Source: Hymenobacter siberiensis (GTDB taxonomy: Bacteria > Bacteroidota > Bacteroidia > Cytophagales > Hymenobacteraceae). From it: a stretch of 64,000 bases of DNA. Each line of letters starts with the position of its first letter. Positions within the stretch are counted from its first letter, which is position 1. Below are positions 62,190-64,000 of this stretch, one piece after another. The stretch is from positions 124,001 through 188,000 of the forward strand of contig NZ_JAHLZY020000001.1 in assembly GCF_018967865.2 (NCBI RefSeq). The letters are read 5' to 3'. A program made the translations under genes and the position numbers. The notes beneath the pieces were generated by a model. The model had not been told where the DNA came from, did no database searches, and saw nothing but the letters and a program-made list of their open reading frames with translations.

Positions 62190-63141
62190 CGGCCTTTAGC
62201 TCGCAGTGGCTGTGGCAGCCGCCGGGTAGCTCGCCATCTTCCACCTGCACGGTGCAGTGACGGATGTTGAATTCAATTTCGAGGCCCTTGGTGAGGGTGG
62301 CCAGCCAGGCGGCATCGGCCCCACCGGGGCGCACGAGGTGGGCCATGAGGGCGGCATCGTGGCCGGCGCTGCTCAGGCTCCAGATGTGGAGGTCATGCAC
62401 GGATTCGACTTCGGACTGCTGCAGCAGGTAGTTGCGCACGGCTTCGGGGTCGATGCCATCGGGCACGGCCTGCAGGCTCAGGCGCAGGCTGTCGCGCAGC
62501 AGTCCCCACGAGCTGAAGACGATGATGCCCAGGATGATAAAGCTGATGGCCGGGTCGAGCCAGGTCCAGCCGGTGAGCAGCACCAGGCCACCGCCGGCCA
62601 CTACGCCCGCGCTCACCAGCGCATCCACCATCATGTGCAGGTAGGCCCCGCGCACGTTCACGTCGGCCTTCTGCCCGCTGCGGAAAAGCAGGGCCGTGAC
62701 GCCGTTCACCAAAATGCCAACGCCGGCCAGCAGCATCACCCAACGGCCGTTCACCGGCTCCGGGTGGCGCAGGTGGTCAATGGTTTCCCAGAGGATAAAG
62801 CCCACTGCGGCGTAGAGCAGCGCCGTGTTCAGCAGCGCCGCCTGAATAGTTGCGCCCCGGTAGCCAAACGTGTAGCGCCGCGTGGCCGGCCTGCCTGCCA
62901 GCCAGGCTGCGCCCCAGGCCAGGGCCAGGCTCAGCACGTCGCTCAGGTTGTGGCCGGCATCGGAGAGCAGGGCGCTGGAATTAGCCCAGAAGCCGCCAAT
63001 GGTTTCGGCAATCACAAAGGCCAGGTTGAGGCCGATGCCAATGGCAAAAGCGGCGCTGAAGCCGCCGCCGGGCGGCGGGGCGGCATGCTGGTGGCCGGCG
63101 TGCGAGTGGCCGGGGGCAGAATGGTCGTGGTCGTGGGGCAC
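62173..63141 (-). CDS. Cation diffusion facilitator (Zn/Co/Cd efflux)
   Basis: The 322-residue CDF exporter has a His-rich N-terminus (HDHDHSAPGHSHAGHQHA). Helices follow with the metal site LLSDAGHNLSDV (about residue 58) and its partner HMMVDALVSAGVV (about 167). A cytoplasmic domain with VHDLHIWSLSS and DAALMAHLV follows. It exchanges protons for divalent metals, most likely zinc. The last six residues and the stop are encoded by a family B repeat arm. Confidence 0.94.
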   Translation of the reverse strand: MPHDHDHSAPGHSHAGHQHAAPPPGGGFSAAFAIGIGLNLAFVIAETIGGFWANSSALLSDAGHNLSDVLSLALAWGAAWLAGRPATRRYTFGYRGATIQAALLNTALLYAAVGFILWETIDHLRHPEPVNGRWVMLLAGVGILVNGVTALLFRSGQKADVNVRGAYLHMMVDALVSAGVVAGGGLVLLTGWTWLDPAISFIILGIIVFSSWGLLRDSLRLSLQAVPDGIDPEAVRNYLLQQSEVESVHDLHIWSLSSAGHDAALMAHLVRPGGADAAWLATLTKGLEIEFNIRHCTVQVEDGELPGGCHSHCELKAGNADF

Positions 63142-63314
63142 TGGGCGGAAAACTATTGGGGGCTGCGTCCTAAACGCAGGGCGGCGGGTTTTGGGTGCAT
63201 CGCTACCGTCAGCCCTTGGCCGCTGGAAACCAACACGCCCTAATTCAAAAAAAGCCGCCCGCCCTCCCCGGCGGGGAGAACGGGTTGACCTGGGGCAGTG
63301 CCGCCGCGTCGTCG

Positions 63315-64000
63315 TTACTTGAACGCCAGCGGCACCACCAGCCGCACGCTCACATTCCGGCCTTGGTTAAATACGCCGGTGCGCCCGTTCGCCACATTCA
63401 AATCGGCGTATTTCAACCGGCTCAAATGGCTCTGGTAGCCCACGTCGAACAGGTTATTGGCCGTGATGAACAGCGAGAAAAGCGTACGGCCCCGGGCATC
63501 GGCTAAATCGGTGCCGATGCCGGCGTTGATGAGCGTGTAGCCGGGCGTGGCCGTCTCGGTATCGAAGGCCGAGAAGTAGCGGTTCTGGGTGAAGGTGTGC
63601 TCCAGCTGCACGCGGGCGTAGGGATTGGTGATGCGCTGGCCCTGGCGGCGGAAGTTGGCCCGCAGCTCCGATTGCAGCCGGTCGCCGGGGATGAAGGGCA
63701 GGTATTTCTCGGCGGCGGCCACGTTCAGCTGCTCGGCGCGCACCATCGAGAACGAGTTTTCGAAGTGCAGCCAGTCGAGTGGGTGGGGGTGGAAATCGAA
63801 GCTGACCTCGCCGCCTACCAGCCGGGCCTGGCCCTGGGCGTACTTATAGGCGCGGGTGTCGTTGCGCAGCGAATCGCCCCCGCTGGCCGTGAGCAGCCGG
63901 CGCGTGAAAATGTAGTTGCTGATGCTGTTCTCAAACGCATCGACGCTGAACCGGACGTGGTCCGTGACGTAGCTCACGCCGGCATCCACCTGCAGGCTGG
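63315..64000 (-). CDS. TonB-dependent outer-membrane receptor (C-terminal part, runs off the window)
   Basis: The visible 228 residues are the last beta-strands of a TonB-dependent receptor barrel: VDAGVSYVTDHVRFSVDAFEN, WLHFENSFSMVRAEQ, LFITANNLFDVGYQ and the terminal VRLVVPLAFK with its aromatic end. The plug and TonB box lie beyond the edge. Next to a CDF exporter, metal uptake or sensing is possible, but no evidence fixes the ligand. Confidence 0.85.
   Translation of the reverse strand, partial: SLQVDAGVSYVTDHVRFSVDAFENSISNYIFTRRLLTASGGDSLRNDTRAYKYAQGQARLVGGEVSFDFHPHPLDWLHFENSFSMVRAEQLNVAAAEKYLPFIPGDRLQSELRANFRRQGQRITNPYARVQLEHTFTQNRYFSAFDTETATPGYTLINAGIGTDLADARGRTLFSLFITANNLFDVGYQSHLSRLKYADLNVANGRTGVFNQGRNVSVRLVVPLAFK

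Overview
The window looks like a chromosomal segment of a GC-rich member of the Bacteroidota, most likely a Hymenobacter-like Cytophagales. Several things point there: -7 promoter elements of the form TAnnTTTG close to start codons, almost no Shine-Dalgarno sequences, a type IX secretion (T9SS) C-terminal sorting domain, DUF1501/DUF1800 pairs, TonB-like repeat proteins, DUF4286, DUF6252 and DUF6526 proteins, a single-chain GlyRS and a long IleRS. No rRNA, tRNA, CRISPR array or prophage was recognised.

Layout. 1-20 kb is mostly rightward housekeeping genes: a truncated PiT phosphate permease, glyS, a DUF433/DUF5615 toxin-antitoxin pair, an MMPL/RND exporter, ileS, two tandem lspA paralogues, a fused Dpp-type ABC ATPase, rnr, a polyprenyl diphosphate synthase, a rhomboid protease and a glycerophosphodiester phosphodiesterase. 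20.1-22.9 kb is an AT-richer island. It holds a small helix-turn-helix gene embedded in an array of TGTTACA motifs, a perfect parS-type site straight after that gene, a dciA-like gene (DUF721) and recF. This suggests a chromosome segregation or replication neighbourhood. 22.9-37.8 kb carries pdhA, a TPR membrane protein, ribH, a DksA-like protein, a pseudouridine synthase with a very long disordered N-terminus, an envelope cluster (coaX, porin-like gene, lptC, small membrane protein, ppiD), a secreted TPR protein and recJ. 38-44.7 kb is the decaying part: a DoxX-type gene split by an IS5-family element, two frameshifted genes and a MITE-like inverted repeat, around intact acyl-CoA dehydrogenase and AraC-type genes. 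44.7-64 kb carries envelope and secretion genes: an NlpC/P60 hydrolase, a DUF1800/DUF1501 pair, two multi-domain TonB_C proteins (one frameshifted), penicillin acylase, RlpA, a GDSL esterase, an MFS transporter, a CDF metal exporter and the end of a TonB-dependent receptor.

The most distinctive genome-scale feature is the density of intergenic palindromes. At least three unrelated families occur in three or more copies (A: GTCATGCTGAGCGCAG-like; B: TAGCGCGGACTTTTAGTCCGCG; C: CCTCACCCCCTGACCCCCTCTCC), and several more occur as single elements. One family C element lies inside the coding sequence of the fused ABC ATPase and is translated as its interdomain linker. One family B arm supplies the stop codon of the CDF gene. 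Three minus-strand genes are each broken by a one-base change in a G/C homopolymer and regain a full reading frame when one base is added or removed, so assembly error must be excluded before they are called pseudogenes.
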